Origin: Streptomyces spororaveus
GTDB lineage: Bacteria; Actinomycetota; Actinomycetes; Streptomycetales; Streptomycetaceae
DNA: 64,000 bases
Direction of reading: 5' to 3'
Assembly (NCBI RefSeq): GCF_016755875.1
Contig: NZ_BNED01000005.1
Location: forward strand, 620,001-684,000
Shown here: piece after piece, positions 61,469-64,000 of the stretch
Position numbering within the stretch: the first letter of the stretch is position 1
Layout: each line of letters begins with the position of its first letter
Program-made: the position numbers and the translations under genes
Notes under the pieces: model-generated
Database searches by the model: none
Told to the model about the DNA's origin: nothing
The model's input: only the letters and a program-made list of their open reading frames with translations

Positions 61469-61535
61469 CCGACACGGCCGGGTCCGGTACACGGTTCGTA
61501 CGGTGTACCGGACCCGGCCGTGCGGCGGCGGGCGT

Positions 61536-63458
61536 CTACGAGGACGACGGCGTGATGCGGACGGTCTCGCGCACCGTGACCTGGTCGATCTCACTGGTCC
61601 GCACCGTGATGTTCATGGTCCACTCGCCGGGCATGGGCAACCGCAGGTCGTAGGCGGCCCAGTACCCCTTCTGGTTCGTGAGCTTGGCGTCGATCGGGCC
61701 GATGCCCAGGTCCTCCTGGGTGAGCGTCAGCCGGAGTTCGGGAACGGTGGCGAGGCCTCCGTCCGCGGTGTACACGACGGCCTCGACCGTGTTCTCCCCC
61801 ACCCGTCCCGGCTCAAGGCTGATCTGTACGCTGCCCTGGTGGTTCGCCGTCCCCATGTCGAACGGGACGGTGACCACCCGCACCTGCGGCTCGTGCCCCG
61901 CGGCTGCCTTGGCACTCCCGGCTGCCGCCCGGCTGGGCTGGGTTCCTGTGAGCACGGTGGTGATCGCCAGAACCACCACACCGAGTACGACTTCCACGGC
62001 CACCGTCCGACGCAGGCGTCGCCGGGATGCGTCGGCGGGCGTAACCGGCCGCTGGGTGTCCGTGCCCTCTGCCTCGCCTCCGCGAGGCGTCTCGGGCCGG
62101 CCGCTGGGTTCCGCCGCCGCCGGGACGGACGGCGCGCCGGCCGTCTCCCTCACCCGCTCGGGCGCGGGCTCACGGAGCTTCAGCTTCAACTTCCGCGCGG
62201 CCGCAGGCGCTTCACGCACGAGGCGGGCGGTCCACCGTCGTGAGAAGAACGCCACGCACAGCACGACGGCCACGGCGGCCACCTTCACGACGAGTGTCCT
62301 GCCGTACGACGTCGTGGTCAGGGCTCCCCAGGAGCCGACCTGCCGCCAGGACTGGTACACCCCGGTGCCGACGAGAACGGCGACGGCGGCGAAAGCCAGT
62401 GTCGAGAACCGGCTCATCGCGGCCGCCGGAATCGCGGGGGCGGTGTCGCCCCGGCTCCGGAGGAGCAGTACCACCGTGATCAGGCCGCCGAGCCAGACCC
62501 CCATGGCCAGCAGGTGTAGGACCGCCACGGGAACGGCGAGGAGGACCTGGATGCCGGCGGAGGCGTGCTCGGCCGCGGCCCAGGTGAGCGCCAGCCCGAG
62601 GGCGAGTACCGCCCCGGCCGGCCGGGCGCGGGAACCGAGGGCCTGCGGCTCGGCTCCGCCGTCCTGACCGCGGAACCGTACGGCCGACCGCTTGACGGCC
62701 ACCGCCGCCACGGCGAGCAGCGCGAGCCTGGCGAGCAGTGCTCCACCGGGCCGACCGGTGGCCGTTCGGCTCCATTGGGAGAGGTCGAACGCCGACGTCA
62801 GCGGGCCGGCCGTCTCGTACGGGCCACGCAGCAGCAGGAGGGCCACGGTGGACGCCACCAGCATCACCCATCCCACCGCCAGCTGTCGGCGCACCGGACG
62901 AAGCGATGCCGCGGCGGGCCAGCACACGACGACGAACGCGGTGACCCCGACGAGGAGGGCGAGCCCGCTGTAGGCGACGTAGCGGACGAAGCCGTACAGG
63001 CGGCCGACCGCCGTGTCCGTCGGCGAGCCGGTCGGGACGACGGCGGCGGTCTCGGACGGCTCGCCGACGGAGAAGACGAAGGCGCCGGAGATCGGGTGGC
63101 CGTCGGCGGAGACGACCCGCCAGGCCACCGTGTAGGTGCCCTGGGGCAGTTCGTCGGACAGGTCCACCCGAGCGGTGTTGTCCTTGCCGTCCACGTGCTC
63201 GGCCGGGCGGGGGTTGACGCGCTCGTTGCCCGGCGACAGCACGCGCACCGAGTCGTCCGAGAAGCCGACCGACTCGGTGAAGGTCAGCGTCACCGCTTTC
63301 GGTGCCGTCTTGAGGACGACGCCGTCGCCGGGGTCGGAGCCGCTGAGGCCGGCATGCGCGAAGGCCGATCCGGCGCCTCCGACGATCAGCGCGAACACGG
63401 CGGTGAGCAGGGCCAGAACGGTCAGTGAGGTTCCGGTGCGAGGCGATCCTGGGCGCAT
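61536..63458 (-). CDS. CopC-CopD fusion protein (copper import/resistance)
   Basis: 640 residues. Signal peptide ending AFAHAGLSGSDP leads a CopC domain (His at the mature N-terminus, FTESVGFSDDSVRVL, SADGHPISGAFVFSVG). An eight-helix CopD domain follows (about 150-430, AMGVWLGGLITVVL). A TM and a periplasmic immunoglobulin-like end, GYWAAYDLRLPMPGEWTMNI, close it. It moves or binds copper at the membrane. It converges on ycnI. The starting ATG has GGAGG ten bases upstream. Confidence 0.94.
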   Translation of the reverse strand: MRPGSPRTGTSLTVLALLTAVFALIVGGAGSAFAHAGLSGSDPGDGVVLKTAPKAVTLTFTESVGFSDDSVRVLSPGNERVNPRPAEHVDGKDNTARVDLSDELPQGTYTVAWRVVSADGHPISGAFVFSVGEPSETAAVVPTGSPTDTAVGRLYGFVRYVAYSGLALLVGVTAFVVVCWPAAASLRPVRRQLAVGWVMLVASTVALLLLRGPYETAGPLTSAFDLSQWSRTATGRPGGALLARLALLAVAAVAVKRSAVRFRGQDGGAEPQALGSRARPAGAVLALGLALTWAAAEHASAGIQVLLAVPVAVLHLLAMGVWLGGLITVVLLLRSRGDTAPAIPAAAMSRFSTLAFAAVAVLVGTGVYQSWRQVGSWGALTTTSYGRTLVVKVAAVAVVLCVAFFSRRWTARLVREAPAAARKLKLKLREPAPERVRETAGAPSVPAAAEPSGRPETPRGGEAEGTDTQRPVTPADASRRRLRRTVAVEVVLGVVVLAITTVLTGTQPSRAAAGSAKAAAGHEPQVRVVTVPFDMGTANHQGSVQISLEPGRVGENTVEAVVYTADGGLATVPELRLTLTQEDLGIGPIDAKLTNQKGYWAAYDLRLPMPGEWTMNITVRTSEIDQVTVRETVRITPSSS

Positions 63459-63731
63459 GAGCAGGCAGCCTCCGAGGCGGCGTCGATGGTGGCGCCACCG
63501 CCCGGTACCGGGCTCGGGCAGGGCAGGACGCATACCGAGATGTGGACGGTAGTGCCGCCGGCCAGGTCAGAAGGCTCGTTGCGCAACTTCCGCTAAAGAG
63601 TGGTCACCCCGGCTGTGTGTGTAACAGGAAGGTATTAAGGGGCGGCGGAACGGAACGGCCGGCCGGCCCCGACGGGTCCTCGTGTTCAGAAACGCTCGCT
63701 CGTACCGACCATCGATTCCGAGGATGCAACG

Positions 63732-64000
63732 ATGCGCGTTCACCAGCTCACCTTCGCCGCCCTGGCCGTCGCCGCCGGCCTCACGCTCACGGCGTGCCAG
63801 AACGGCGAGGACGGCACAGCGCAAGGCGGCCCGTCGCCCTCGTCCACCTCTTCCAGCAGCTCCACCGCGCCCGCCGCGCCCGCCCCGGCCACGAGTTCCG
63901 ACGGGAAGGGCAAGACTGCCGGCACGAACACCGGCTCGGGCTCGGGCTCCGGCGAGAGCGGCAAGGCCGGCAAGTGCCGCACCGACGACCTGGAGATCAC
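63732..64000 (+). CDS. DUF4232-type lipoprotein, C-terminus outside window
   Basis: 89 codons visible. A signal peptide with lipobox LTACQ (Cys22) is followed by a Ser/Thr/Pro/Gly linker and the first residues of a KCRTDDLEI segment, which starts DUF4232 domains. Secreted and lipid-anchored; function unknown. Divergent from the CopC-CopD gene with a 273-base spacer. Confidence 0.78.
   Translation, partial: MRVHQLTFAALAVAAGLTLTACQNGEDGTAQGGPSPSSTSSSSSTAPAAPAPATSSDGKGKTAGTNTGSGSGSGESGKAGKCRTDDLEI

Overview
The window is high-GC actinobacterial DNA, almost certainly a Streptomyces chromosome. It has third-position GC bias, many GTG starts, four-base ATGA/GTGA gene overlaps, an SsgA-like sporulation protein, a multidomain SpoIIE-type phosphatase, YcnI and CopC-CopD copper genes, and only two rare TTA (bldA-dependent) codons that I could find. 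No tRNA, rRNA, CRISPR array or insertion sequence was seen.

Positions 1-14892 (minus strand) hold a compact biosynthetic operon. In transcription order it reads: cytochrome P450 (TTA at codon 3), LuxE-like acyl-protein synthetase, IscU-like scaffold, NifS-like cysteine desulfurase, acyl-CoA-dehydrogenase-fold flavoprotein, acyl carrier protein, fatty acyl-AMP ligase, flavin reductase, Sfp-type phosphopantetheinyl transferase, a 29-residue ORF, FabH-like synthase, second acyl carrier protein, a complete KAS III and a degenerate KAS III (PqsC/PqsB-like pair), carboxymuconolactone-decarboxylase-like protein, PNPOx-fold flavoprotein, and an MFS exporter cut by the window edge. Most junctions overlap or are a few bases apart. 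I do not recognise the product. The combination suggests an acyl-carrier-bound chain that receives sulfur and/or is oxygenated. Three enzymes lack canonical catalytic residues: the IscU third cysteine, the dehydrogenase glutamate, and the His/Asn of one KAS III. This is the best candidate for an undescribed system.

Positions 15000-24100 carry a MerR regulator, an SDR, small conserved proteins, an SsgA-like protein, an orphan emfourin-type protease inhibitor, a frameshifted membrane gene, RecQ, an SRPBCC protein and an N-formylglutamate amidohydrolase.

Positions 24500-30870 hold a second specialised locus. It has a double-glycine leader peptide, a strong hairpin, an HlyD-like adaptor, a C39-peptidase ABC transporter and a second large ABC transporter. 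This is an NHLM/NHLP bacteriocin export system with no recognisable core-modifying enzyme beside it.

Positions 30900-56300 are mixed metabolic and envelope genes: a secreted LppX-like protein, VanX-type dipeptidase, cyclase, GMC oxidoreductase, SDR, cytochrome bd oxidase, GH15 hydrolase, a DHFR-like/TetR divergent pair with a clear operator, SGNH hydrolase, DUF2804, Ohr, an amidase, a His/Gly-rich secreted peptide, the SpoIIE phosphatase, and a molybdopterin oxidoreductase with its cytochrome b.

Positions 56500-59830 hold a PobA-like hydroxylase with a TTA codon and a VOC-O-methyltransferase fusion, a possible small aromatic-modification unit. Positions 60000-64000 are a copper-handling region (YcnI, CopC-CopD) ending in a truncated DUF4232-type lipoprotein gene.
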